DNA from: Anthoceros angustus
Lineage: Eukaryota; Streptophyta; Anthocerotopsida; Anthocerotales; Anthocerotaceae
Length of the DNA: 64,000 bases
Assembly (NCBI GenBank): GCA_010909165.1
Contig: MU008170.1
Location: forward strand, 124,001 to 188,000
Direction: 5' to 3'
The notes beneath the pieces are model-generated. The model was not told the origin of the DNA. It did not search any database and worked only from the letters and a program-made list of their open reading frames with translations. A program made the translations under genes and the position numbers. Below are positions 1 to 10,476 of this stretch, piece by piece. Position 1 is the first letter of the stretch, and each line of letters starts with the position of its first letter.

Positions 1-34
1 GAACGGTAGGAGGATTGAATTCACTTTGTTTCAG

Positions 35-117
35 TTGGTACCGTGCGAAGACTGCAGCTGCCCGACAAGTTCACAGCACTCCAGGTCGTGTGTGGATACA
101 AGCTCAATGGGGTATGA
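35..117 (+). CDS. possible last exon of an unseen upstream gene
   Basis: After a TTTCAG acceptor at 29-34, a frame of about 26 codons runs to a TGA at 115-117. It reads ...RRLQLPDKFTALQVVCGYK... before the stop. It looks like a protein C-terminus, but no family is recognised and the rest lies outside the window. It could equally be chance. Confidence 0.22.
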
Positions 118-645
118 GCCTTAAGTTTGGATTGTCTGTGAAATCCATCGCCACTAACGGGGACAGGTTTCTAAGAGTGATACCCTGGTTGTTGTTGAGC
201 AGTGACTGAGCTGTTGCAGGGCAAGCCTCGGCCTTTGTGATCCCCGTAAAATATTCACAAGGAGGAGTCAGCCGTTATAGGAAATCACTAGGAATTGCCT
301 CAGACAATCTGGGGTTCTTGTGACTCACGACGGTTGCTTAACTTTCAACAACGCCTTTTTCCTTTGTACGACATACTCTAATACACATCACAACATAGTC
401 TAGTCTAATACATAGTGAACCTCTGCGGCACCGACGCCTTAAGTCAATGAAACACGTTCACATGGACGTTGCTTTCTCTGGGACTCAAAGCCGCTTTCCT
501 TGATTTGTATGCACATTGTGTGAGGCACTTTCCTCACAGTGCATGATGGCGTGAGTGACAAGGTGCAGAATATTCCAGCTCATTTTCAATTTATATACGT
601 ATATGCTGAACCGACAAGACACAACGAACGAGGGCTCCGAGTCAT
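118..645. other. 5' flank of enolase copy 1, no gene seen
   Basis: There is no convincing coding sequence here. The stretch precedes the first enolase exons and probably holds the promoter and 5' leader. No clear TATA box can be singled out. Confidence 0.4.
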
Positions 646-699
646 TTGTTTCAGCCAACCTCCAGCTCCGCGATCCCCAGTGTGCCTCCTCGGAGCCCA

Positions 700-759
700 A
701 TGGCAACCGCAGCCCCAGCAGTGAAAGCGGTGCAAAGTCGAGGCAATGCCACAGTCGAG
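700..759 (+). CDS. candidate first exon of enolase copy 1, resembling a LOS2/ENO2-type exon 1
   Basis: ATG at 700 opens 20 codons, [20 protein letters not shown], ending at GAG|GT in phase 0. That fits the acceptor CCTAG|GAG at 861-863. The peptide resembles the start of ordinary plant enolase ([20 protein letters not shown]) with a three-codon gap. That same stretch is encoded again at 1139-1195, in the ENO3-type exon. The frame is open upstream to an ATG at 646, so the true start is uncertain. In copy 2 the corresponding start is MSVQ. Here the bases just upstream of GAGTAT read TCTTCCTAG, as if that start had decayed. Confidence 0.45.
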
Positions 760-3540
760 GTTTGGATCCCTGTTCCTCTTCCCTCCTTTGCTGCATGTTT
801 GTCGATGTCTCCGAATTGTAATTGGCCGATCTGTTGAGGGGAATATGTGCTGGCTCTTCCTAGGAGTATCTGGAAAAGCATCAGCTGTCACAACGGATCG
901 AGGACGCTGTCAATGCAGCAGTTCGGGCGAAGACTACTGAGCCAATTCAATTCGTTGTACGTACCCGGATCCCACTCGAGCTGGGCGGGATGAGTGCAGT
1001 GAGCTGAGAACTCTGCATGCGTTGGGTTTTAGCTGAAATCCTGTTTGGACTAGTTTGCGGGCCCGCTTTGTAAGAGATGTTTGTGACGTGATCTGCAGGC
1101 CAATCACTTGAGAAGGGCGTTACCCTCTGTCATTCAGAAAGTGAAGGCTCGTCAGATTTTTGACAGTCGTGGCAATCCGACGGTCGAGGTTGACCTCCAG
1201 ACGAACAAGGGCATCTTCCGTGCTGCTGTCCCCAGTGGAGCCTCTACTGGAATGTAAGAGACGGGTTTGGTTTTGACTTACTGGTGTTGCTGTAGGCCTG
1301 CCCTCTCTTCTGGCAGCTCTGATGCAGAATTGTTTTGCGCCGATGCAGTCATGAAGCTGTGGAGCTCAGAGACAAGGAGAAGGACAAGTACCTTGGCAAG
1401 GGTGTCCTTAAGGCTGTGGCAAATGTGAACGAGAAAATCAGCCCAGCAATCCAAGGCCTGGACCCGACACAGCAGGCAGAAGTGGATAAAGTTATGATTG
1501 ACCTAGATGGCACCGAGAACAAGGTACGGCTGTTTTCTGATGTCCTGCCGATATCAAGGCGCTGCATTTTCTGTGCTTCCTGATGTGTGATCATACTTGT
1601 GTTTGAAACATCTTTTGTAACTGCTATATTTTGATGGCCTAGTCGTCCATTGATGACTCTTGGATATTGACCAGCGGTTTCTCAAATTATTGAAGTAACG
1701 CAGATTTTGAGGATCTAGAGCTGAAAGGGTTATTGCCTTGCAGGCCGAGCTTGGTGCAAATGCTATCCTTGCAGTTTCTCTGGCCGTGGCTAAGGCTGGA
1801 GCTGCGGAGAAGGAGGTACTCGGCTTTCAGATTTGCTTTCTTCTTACTTGTCTGCTTCATGAAAGTATCTGAGATTTTCCTGTTCTCCGTTCTGCATGCA
1901 ATACATGACTTGTGTATTGTTGCAGGTACCTTTGTACCAACACATTGCAGATCTTGCAGGGAACACAAAGCTTGTGCTTCCCGTTCCTGCATTTAATATT
2001 ATTAATGGTGGAGACCATGCTGGCAACAAGCTTGCCTTTCAGGTATCAACACTGCCTGGTATAACTGCAGCGAAGAGTGGGAATGGGAAGGCGTTTGGAT
2101 GTCTTGATTTTGCCTTGCTCACAGCTTTTTTTTCTCTTTGCTCTTCCTGCAGGAGTTTATGATCCTGCCCATTGGAGCCAGTACTTTCACTGAGGCCATG
2201 CGAATGGGCTCAGAGACCTACCATCACTTGAAGGTCAGCAGCAGAATTTTGATTACCTGGATTGTGGAACAGGTGAAAATGTCTGCGCTATTTGTACTGA
2301 GTTCTATCCTGCCTGCAGGCTGTGATCAAAGAGAAATATGGGATAGATGCTTGCAATGTCGGTGATGAAGGAGGTTTTGCGCCTAACATCTCCAGGCATG
2401 CTGTCTCTTACTCTTAACATCCCTAATTGTCTTGTATGTGTTTGAGGACCTAACATGGAGTTGCTGTTTGCAGTAGCAAAGAGGGACTAGATTTGATCAT
2501 TGAAGCAATTGAAAGAGCACACTACACTGGCAAAGTCAAGATCGGAATGGACGTTGCTGCCAGTGAATTCTACACAGGTATTTTTCCCCAATTTCACCAG
2601 CAGAGAGTGGCCTGCTTGTTGGGATAATCAATCCTGTGTTCAGCCTTTGGTGCACCGTAACTGGACACTGTTTGGGGTTGTGGTTCAGAGGACAAGAAGT
2701 ACGATCTCGGTTACAAGAATCCTGGTGCTTCAGACGTCAAAACAGGGCAAGAGTTGATTGACTTCTATAAGCAGCTGTGTGCTGAGTATCCCATCATATC
2801 AATTGAGGATCCCTTCGAGCAGGATGACTGGGCCAACACAAAGGCTCTAAACAGTCTCGGCATTGCTCAGGTAAGGTGTCTGGTTTCCTGGTTACATCTG
2901 TAACTGTCCGGCTCCCTCTCAGCGTTGAAGACCTCGTTTCCTTTCCTGCACAGATTGTTGGAGATGATTTGCTCGTCACAAACCCCAAGAGAGTACAGAA
3001 AGCCATTGCGGACTCCACCTGCAATGCCCTCCTGTTGAAGGTTGGTGTACAAGATTATGGGATACCTTTGCTGAATTTTTTGCTTTCTCGCATACTGAAT
3101 GTGTATGTGGAGCCTTGCAGGTCAACCAGATCGGGACAGTTACGGAGTCTATTGAAGCTGTTAAGATGGCGCAGAAAGCAGGCTGGGGTGTGATGGCTTC
3201 CCACAGGAGCGGAGAGACTGAGGACTCTTTCATTGCTGACCTGGCCGTTGGCCTAGCCACTGGGCAGATCAAAACTGGTGCCCCTTGCAGAAGCGAAAGA
3301 CTTGCGAAGTACAATCAGGTCAGCCTTAAGTCTTTACATTCGTTTACAGAAATGCCGCGTGTGCTCTGTTGAAAAGCTCTTGACGATAAGCTCGGTTGAT
3401 GCCGTATGTGCTCTTTGCAATGTACCTGACAAAAGGCTCTTGTCCAGCTGCTTCGGATCGAGGAAGAATTGGGAGAGAAGGCCGTGTATGCAGGTCACAG
3501 CTGGAGACCAGCTGCAGCAGTTGAGGGTGCTACTGACTGA
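700..3540 (+). CDS. ENO3: enolase, plant ENO3 type, copy 1 (13 exons)
   Basis: Enolase (2-phosphoglycerate hydro-lyase) makes phosphoenolpyruvate in glycolysis; this type is cytosolic. Exons with matching splice sites are 864-956, 1099-1253, 1349-1523, 1744-1815, 1926-2042, 2153-2233, 2319-2395, 2474-2577, 2689-2870, 2954-3040, 3121-3318 and 3448-3540 (TGA). They give about 477 residues plus a first exon. Visible hallmarks: the N-terminal EYLEKHQ helix peculiar to ENO3, [61 protein letters not shown] and SHRSGETED. Exon 864-956 does not encode its own start. The only in-frame upstream candidate is 700-759, listed separately. The usual NGGSHAGN loop reads NGGDHAGN. Intron 2396-2473 has a GC donor. 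The protein ends shortly after WRP, unlike copy 2. Identity as enolase is secure; the start is not. Confidence 0.93.
2396..2473 (+). other. GC-AG intron in enolase copy 1
   Basis: The exon ends ...AACATCTCCAG and the intron begins GCATGC. The acceptor TTTGCAG precedes TAGCAAAGAG, keeping the frame N-I-S-S-S-K-E-G. At the identical junction copy 2 has CTCCAG|GTATG. This is therefore a non-canonical donor produced by a T-to-C change, or a sequencing error. Confidence 0.75.
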
Positions 3541-3860
3541 GCATCCTCTTATCTGTTGGGAAGCCAAGAAACGGGAGAAGTCCAAGTTGTTGAGATTTGT
3601 TTGAAGCGTCTTTATTGCCAATGAAGTCTCTTAAGCCAGTAATAGGCGAGTTCCCGGCGAGTTCCCGGGGTATGACTTAGATATAATGTTTGAGGGCCTC
3701 CGGGCCGTTTTGACTGTCCTGACTCTTGGATTGGCCTCTTCAATGCAGTCAAAGTTTTGAATATGGCATCGAATGTTCAGTGAAATGTATTGGTAATTCC
3801 AAATCCATGCGGAAATATATCCTCCAAGGAAATATCCGCTCCGTGGAGCGTCGTCGCCTC
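3541..3860 (+). other. 3' flank/UTR of enolase copy 1
   Basis: No coding signal. It includes a short duplicated string, gcgagttcccg, at about 3646-3668. It probably contains the polyadenylation region of copy 1. Confidence 0.4.
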
Positions 3861-4010
3861 GGCAAGTGCTTAACCGCTGAAGATCGGCAAGTTGCTTAAC
3901 CGCTGAAGATCGGCAAGTGCTTAACCGCCGAAGATAGGCAAGTGCTTAACCGCCGAAGATAGGCAAGTGCTTAACCGCCGAAGATAGGCAAGTGCTTCAC
4001 CGATGAAAAT
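3861..4010. repeat. 25-bp tandem repeat, six units
   Basis: Six head-to-tail copies of a unit like GGCAAGTGCTTAACCGCCGA + AGATA. The first two carry CTGAAGATC, the middle ones CCGAAGATA, and the last is degenerate. There are no spacers, so this is a minisatellite. Confidence 0.9.
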
Positions 4011-4169
4011 AAAGCCCTGGATGTGACTGCAATAACCTAACCCCAAAATGTCCTCTCATATAGATATTTCATCATTAGAGCACAAAGCAACGCCCCTTAC
4101 TCTGCAAAGTAACGCCCTGCAGCCAATGACCAAGTGCTGAATAACCCACTCTAAAATCTCGCTAATTCA

Positions 4170-4565
4170 CTTCGGACCCAAGACATATACTCACCTCACA
4201 AGTCTCCACTCCTGACCCCAAGGCATGCTCAATCTCTTAAAGCTTCACTCCTACCCAACACACGCACAATCTCACAAAGCTCCACTCCTGACCCAAGACA
4301 TGCACACTCTCACAAAAGCTGTGACGAAGCTCCACTCCTGACCCAAGACATGCACAATCTCACAAAAGCTTTCTTTTTGCCGTCCCACTATCGGCTCACT
4401 GAACACCTCCTTGAGATATTGCTCTTTATGCACAAAATCTACAATAGAGTCTGTTCCTCCAAGCGGCCCGCCGCCCATTGACGACTCACAAAATTCCTCC
4501 TCGAGATGTTGCTCTTTATGCACAAAATCCACAACAGAGTCTGGCCCTCTACACCCATCTGGCTT
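4170..4565. repeat. two short tandem repeat families
   Basis: At 4200-4372, four or five imperfect units of about 45-55 bp carry CTCCACTCCTGACCCAAGAC and ATGCACAATCTCACAAA. At 4400-4560, a second unit carrying TTGCTCTTTATGCACAAAAT occurs twice about 110 bp apart. Nothing here looks coding. Confidence 0.75.
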
Positions 4566-4679
4566 CAGCACTTGACTCAATGACAAGCTTTTCTCGTTCA
4601 GCTCTATGTAGCTGCCACACAAAGGATAGAATGATTTCTAGGCTCTTAGCCTTTAATTATCCCGCAGGCTGAGCCTAAC

Positions 4680-5345
4680 TACGCAACTGCTTGTGGTAGT
4701 CCATTCCTCGAAGTGTTAAATAAGATGGTCAATCGAGGCGAGCAAAACAAACCAAAACATATAAGAGGCAAGGCTTTCTGTCATTCTGCCTCCGCCACTA
4801 AGAGAGAGTTTTGAGGTAGAGGAATCACCTACAAAAGAAGAAATGGAGCAGCTCAAGGAGAAGTTGATGCCAAAAGAAACTGCGGAAGAAACTAAGTCGT
4901 GAGGAACTAGGCTAGAATATATAAGGCAACAAAGTGTGGCAGCAAAACTAGGAATTCAGGTACCATACGATAATTTATATTTATATTTAAAATATTATAA
5001 TAAAGTAAAAAGATATTTTAACCCTCTTAGAAAGCTATGTGCTATATGGTCATAGAAAAGATAATATAAAATATTCAGAGTATATAACTTGTAGATACCA
5101 ATTTCATCGAAGTTTTACTTGAATGAGTTTTTGCTAGAAGATGAAGAAGAACTTTAAGTAAAAGAAAGTACCTACAATACATTGCAAAGCACCCTAAAGT
5201 TAGTAAGAGGAGACCAATTTTGTTGGATGAGAATACGGTATTAAGCACATGGTTTTGATTTTTGATTAATTTGTAGACCTACTTATTCACTTAAGATATT
5301 GGAGATGCATTGACTAACTTATAACCTACTTATTAACGTATTACC
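4680..5345. other. AT-rich spacer, no gene seen
   Basis: The sequence is AT-rich and stop-dense. It precedes the non-LTR retroelement remnant, and no structure was recognised. Confidence 0.4.
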
Positions 5346-5353
5346 TCTCCCGT

Positions 5354-6750
5354 ATGGGATTAAGGGTCAAGATCGATAAGTGCAGGGTGTGGTCCCCTTC
5401 CGGCAATACACCCCTGGGGCCAAGAATCGCAGGTCCTCTTCAATATCCAGGGAGGGATATTATTTCTCCGCAAGGGCTTCGGGTCCTCGGATTTCCGCTG
5501 GGTCACCCTGACTTTATTCAAGGGTTTGTGGACGTGGCTCTGGAAGAAGACGTGGCTCACATTGGGGACCCTCAGGTTGCATTTGGTATTTTGTCTTCCT
5601 GCTTCGCGCGTCGACCAGGTTATCTTACCAGGACGGTTGCTCCATCCCCGGCCTTTTTATCAAGCTTGAGACATTTCCATACGCAGGTTATGCAGGCGCT
5701 TGGGGACATTATAGGTCCCGGCACCTTCAAATGCGCCGACGGTGACTTGGCATGGAAACATGCATCATTGCCAGTGCACTGCCTTTGCAGGCACTGGCTT
5801 GTTGGCCATGGAGGCCTAAGCTCCGGCAGCCTTCCTCGGGAGTTGGGCCTTCTCTGCCCCAATTTAGGCCTCTCGATTCTTAATGCAGGACTCCCCCCTA
5901 CTGGAAGCCTTCTTCTTGAGTGTTGAGGAGGGGGCCTTCCCCTTGCAGGTCTCTCTCAGGCGGGCTAGGGACTCCCTTTTCTCAGAGGGTAGGGAAGCCA
6001 GAGGGCGCAAAGAGCCCTCCTTGTGGACTCCTCCATTCCCAGGTCTTCGCGGACCCTCCTGCGTTCCTGTTCAGGTAAGGGGGCAGGCTCCTGGCTTTTG
6101 GCTCGGCCTTGCATTCCGGCGTTCCGAATCGCACCAACGTCCTTTTCGACCGCGATGAGGGTCCGCCTCGGTTTGGGTCATCCTCTGGCCTCTTCTCTTT
6201 CCATGTGCAGTTGTGGAGCTGCCATCGACGATTCCGGATCCCATTTGGCCGGTTGTCGCGTGGGGGGGCAACGTATTGCTACGCATGATGCCGTTCGCGA
6301 CATCATGTTTTCGATAACTATGGAGAGCGGATTTTTTTCCGTACAGGGAGTGCCCATATACATTGCGTAATGGCGTGTCACTCAGGGCGGACCTTTTTTA
6401 TACTAGGGGAGAGCAAATTTATACCGCTGATGTGGTTGTCATGGATCCCACGAGAGACTCTATATGCGAGCATGTCATCATCAACCCCCCGGGCTGGGCG
6501 GCGGAGGGATGCGCAACCAACAAGACGCACAAGTACTCTCCTATGCAAGATGGCCATGTTTTCATCCCCCTCGCCCTCGAGACTCATGGGGCTATGGGCA
6601 AGGACTTCTCTAGGTTAATCAAGGAGTGTGCAAAAGCCTATCACAACCATGGTGGAGGGCCTCCCCTTTCCTCCGTGGTGGCTTTCTTCGCCGGTTTCCA
6701 TAGCTCTGCGGCCGCAGCTGTTATAGGATGGCTACGTGCGCAGGACTAGC
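5354..6750 (+). mobile_element. non-LTR retroelement C-terminus with REL-type endonuclease, copy A
   Basis: Three overlapping + frames form one broken polyprotein tail. 5354-5926 reads like the region after the RT catalytic core: K-x-WS around residue 8, VLGFPLGHPDF, DPQVAFGIL, and SSCFARRPGYL. 6023-6370 has SIPRSSRTLLRSCSG, a knuckle CSCGAAIDDSGSHLAGC (C-x1-C-x9-H-x3-C), then GGQRIATHDAVRD. 6363-6749 has ADVVVMDPT, a block PGWAAEGCATNKTHKYSPM and FIPLALETHG. These match the D...PD/E-x-K logic of restriction-like endonucleases in R2/CRE/Utopia-type elements. That assignment is inference from motif shape. Frames break at about 5926 and 6363. The 5' part, including the YxDD core, is missing. 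Confidence 0.72.
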
Positions 6751-6895
6751 GGCTTCTTCGGGTAGGCCCTTCATCATCCCTGATCACGATATCATTGGTG
6801 CAGTAGTTAGTTATGGGAAAGGCATTCGAGGGGACTAGGACTTCCCCTTTTACTATTAGCCCTTTTTGGGTTGTTCCTCCTCGGACTTCAGGGGT

Positions 6896-6913
6896 AGATG
6901 GGATTCCCCATCT
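6896..6913 (+). other. 3'-end hairpin of the non-LTR element, copy A
   Basis: AGATGGGATTCCCCATCT can fold into a stem with a short loop. It lies about 150 bases after the endonuclease frame and just downstream of a CCCTTTTTGGGTTG motif. The same motif and hairpin follow the two other + copies, at 23645-23664 and 25437-25456. Confidence 0.6.
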
Positions 6914-7440
6914 CGCCTATTAATAACGTCTACTCTTCTTCTTATTAACTTATGATATTGGAGATGCATTGATTAACTTATAATTCGTTCATATGTGTAT
7001 TATACAAATATGGATTCGGTAAAAATGCATTCTAAATTACAATCAATTATATGTAGAATCTTGCATGCATACTTGTATGCTAGAATATTATTAAAAAATC
7101 AATAAGTACTACATCTATATTTAACTCATTCAGCAGAAAAAAATAAAAGCATAAAAAATCTACATCTAAATTAAACTCCTAAAGCATACTAATATAAAAT
7201 CATGAAAAAATCAAGGAAAAATCCTCTAGGGAGACCCAGTAGAAGAGCTTGGGAAAATGCTCTAAGCGCAACACTAGGCTTAAAATGCTCGAAGCGCAAC
7301 ACTAGGCTTAAAATGAATGCTGAAGCGTCTCGTATCACCTCCACTGTGTTTTGCTTTAGCTAAAGGAGGAGAAATATAAGTTTATATTCAGGAAGACACG
7401 ATTATAGCGATTTGGCTTATGTTAAAACTACCTTCGATTG
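6914..7440. other. AT-rich spacer with a 29-bp direct repeat
   Basis: No coding signal. At about 7258-7315 the unit GAAGCGCAACACTAGGCTTA + AAATG occurs twice in tandem. The right edge is the 3' flank of enolase copy 2, which reads leftward. Confidence 0.45.
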
Positions 7441-7466
7441 GATGCGTTGTCAAATACATTGGATTT

Positions 7467-10400
7467 CTACTTCTTGTTCTTCTCCTTAGACTTAGATGCC
7501 TTGTCTTTCTTCTCCTCTTTCTCAGGTTGTTCTTCCGAGCCCCCCTCTGCAGGTGGCAGTGCTTCAGGAAGTGCATTTGGCCTCCAATTCTCACCGGCAT
7601 ACAGGGCCTTATCTCCCAGTTCTTCTTCGATCCGAAGGAGCTGAAGAAGAAAACTTAATGGGTCATTGCGAGGCGCAGCTGCCCTGAAACCAATCGCGCG
7701 AGAAAATTCCCGTGTAGTTTGAACAAACCTGATTGTACTTAGCAAGTCGCTCACTTCTACACGGCGCACCTGTCTTTATTTGGCCAGTAGCTAGCCCAAC
7801 AGCCAAATCTGCAATGAAAGAGTCTTCAGTCTCCCCACTTCTGTGAGAGGCCATGACACCCCAACCTGCAGCTTTTGCCATTTTCACGGCTTCAATGGAT
7901 TCAGTGACCGTTCCGATCTGATTGACCTGCATCCAGACAAAATAGACTGAGAGCCGTGCGAGCCTGACTGGAAACAAAAGTCACTGAATAACGTGGAGTC
8001 CCTTTCACCTTGAGCAGGAGCGCGTTGCAGGTGTTGTCGGCAATGGCCTTCTCCACCCGTTTGGGATTTGTGACAAGCAAATCATCACCGACAACCTGCG
8101 AGAAAGAAAGCCCAGCATTTGATCAACCGAGAAGAGGGAACTCCTTGGATGCACTACAGCTCACAGTTACCCAGTTAGGATACCTGACAAATACCAAGAC
8201 TGGTCAAGGACTTTGTGTTGGCCCAGTCATCCTGTTCAAATGGATCCTCAATTGACACAATAGGGTAGTCTGGATCAAACAAAGGGAAAACTTATGTAGA
8301 CAGGCATCTTTTTGGAGACAACCCATCAATCAAATACTGGCAGCCAAAGACAGCAAGTTGTCAACCGCAGTTGAAAACATTGCGCACCTGTACAGAGTTG
8401 TTTGTACATTTCTATCATTTCTTCCCCCGTTTTCTTCTGCTCTCCTCCATTATCTGGATTCTTGAAATCCAGGTCGTACTTTTTATCATCTGCACAACTC
8501 CACAACTCAGATGGTGAGAAATGATATCAATCGAGACAGATGGACATATACAAATCAAGTCACAGCAATTGGACATAAACCTGTGTAAAATTCGCTCGCA
8601 GCAACATCCATCCCGATTTTAACTTTGCCTTTGTAATCTGCTCGTTCAATAGCCTCTACGATCAGGTCAAGCCCCTCTTTGCTACTGCAGAGAAAAAACC
8701 TCTCCTTTCAGCCCATAGAATATACCTTTAAAAGAGAAAACATGTAAGTTCAAAGCCTTCATACCTGGAGATATTAGGGGCAAATCCCCCTTCATCACCA
8801 ACATTGCAAGCATCTATCCCATACTTCTCTTTAATTACCGCCTGTAAGGTGTATTCGTATAGGGTAAGACCTAATTTGACTTTTAATTCCTGATCCTAAG
8901 CACATGCACAGCCAGCATCAGCACCTTGAGATGGTGGTATGTCTCGGAACCCATGCGCATGGCTTCCACAAAGGTGCGAGCTCCAACTGGTAGAATCATA
9001 AATTCCTGTGACATGTAGATCACAATGGGTGACAATCGAGTAAAGAGACTTTTACAGTGCATCCCCATGTAATAATGCTTTTACTGACTAGCTTCGAGTC
9101 ATGTATGGTGGATTTTGTCCCTTGTAATTTGTCAACTGATTAAAGTCACCTATTATTTCATTTGCTTGTGCTACGGTGAACCTTTGTTGAGACAATCCCT
9201 CAAAGTCAGTAAATCAAAATGAATGCCAACCTATTAAATACCTGAAATGCAAGCTTATTCCCAGCATGTTCTCCACCATTTATAATGTTGAACGCTGGGA
9301 CGGGGAGGACAAGTTTCGTATTCCCCGCAATATCTGCAATGTGTTGATACAAAGGCACCTGCAGAACACATCAAAGACAATGGAAGGAGGAAAATAATTC
9401 AAAAGGAGATTTGAAGCTAGAACTCAGCCAGTGCACAAGAGTACATAAGCTCTGAAATTCAAGTGGTGAAGGCCAACCGCTGCATGATACCTCCTTCTCT
9501 GCAGCTCCAGCTTTGCAGACAGCCAAAGATACCGCAAGGATTGCATTTGCGCCAAGCTCAGCCTGCACAGGGTGCAAATGAATCTCAATCAATACTTTCA
9601 GAAGATCAACTTGCCAGCAAAGGATCAGAATCCTGTTCCTCAAGGTGTGAGACCTACCTTATTCTCTGTTTTGTCCAGGTCAATCATAACTTTATCAATC
9701 TCAGCCTGTTGCGTTGGATCCATGCCATAGAGTGCCGGATGGATTCTTTCATTCACATTAGCCACAGCTTTAAGGACACCCTTCCCCATGTATCTGTCTT
9801 TCTCATTGTCCCGCAGCTCAACAGCTTCATGGCTGACAAACGAAAGACAGATGGGAATATATGATGACTCGGCCCAATGGGAACACTGAAAATGGACTCC
9901 AGCACCACTTTTCCGAAAACAAATTGAACTGCATACATTCCGGTGGAAGCTCCGCTAGGAACTGCAGCCCGGAATGTGCCCTTGTTGGTCTGAAGATCCA
10001 CTTCAACTGTGGGATTTCCACGACTGTCAAAGATTTGCCGAGCCTTCACCTTCTGTATGACTGACGGCATTGCCTTCTTCAAGTGATTGGACTGCACAGA
10101 AATTTGTGCGCAAATTACTCAGCAGGAGTGTGCGCTGCATCAACCGGTTACAGTTCAAACAGCGCAAACGTACAGAACTGGGTTACCCCTCGCAGATACC
10201 CACAAGAATTTCCTAAAAGTCTTTGCAGTTATAAAATTAGATGGAGGAAGCAAACTACCGCAAGATATCCTCTTCTAACTGCATGCAAATTTCTAAGCAC
10301 AACGACAGCTCATTTGCTGAAATTGACCGTGAAGCAACCGTTCCAAGAATGTGGAGAATGACAACACGTACAATGAATAGAATGGGTTCCGCCGACTTGG

Positions 10401-10476
10401 AGCGAACTGCTGCGTTCACTGCCTCTTCTATCCGAATGGACATCTGGTGCTTCTCGAGGTACTCTTGGACAGACAT
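7467..10476 (-). CDS. ENO3: enolase, plant ENO3 type, copy 2 (13 exons, 510 aa)
   Basis: Cytosolic glycolytic enolase. Coding exons in transcript order: 10476-10372, 10091-9937, 9832-9658, 9562-9491, 9358-9242, 9005-8925, 8841-8765, 8684-8581, 8489-8388, 8269-8184, 8095-8009, 7926-7729 and 7640-7467 (TAG). Every junction is GT-AG and in phase, giving 510 residues. It opens with [20 protein letters not shown], the ENO3 signature, so the start is well supported. Catalytic and metal landmarks are present: [47 protein letters not shown]. The NGGSHAGN loop reads NGGEHAGN. Compared with copy 1 there is one extra intron (8387-8270), two more residues around it, and a charged C-terminal tail of about 33 residues rich in E and K after NWRPNALPE. 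All other exon lengths equal those of copy 1, so the two genes are an inverted duplicate pair. Confidence 0.96.

Noticed and set aside
3861-4010. Regular 25-bp repeats that could suggest a CRISPR array
   Set aside because: The units abut with no unique spacers, and the window is plant nuclear DNA.
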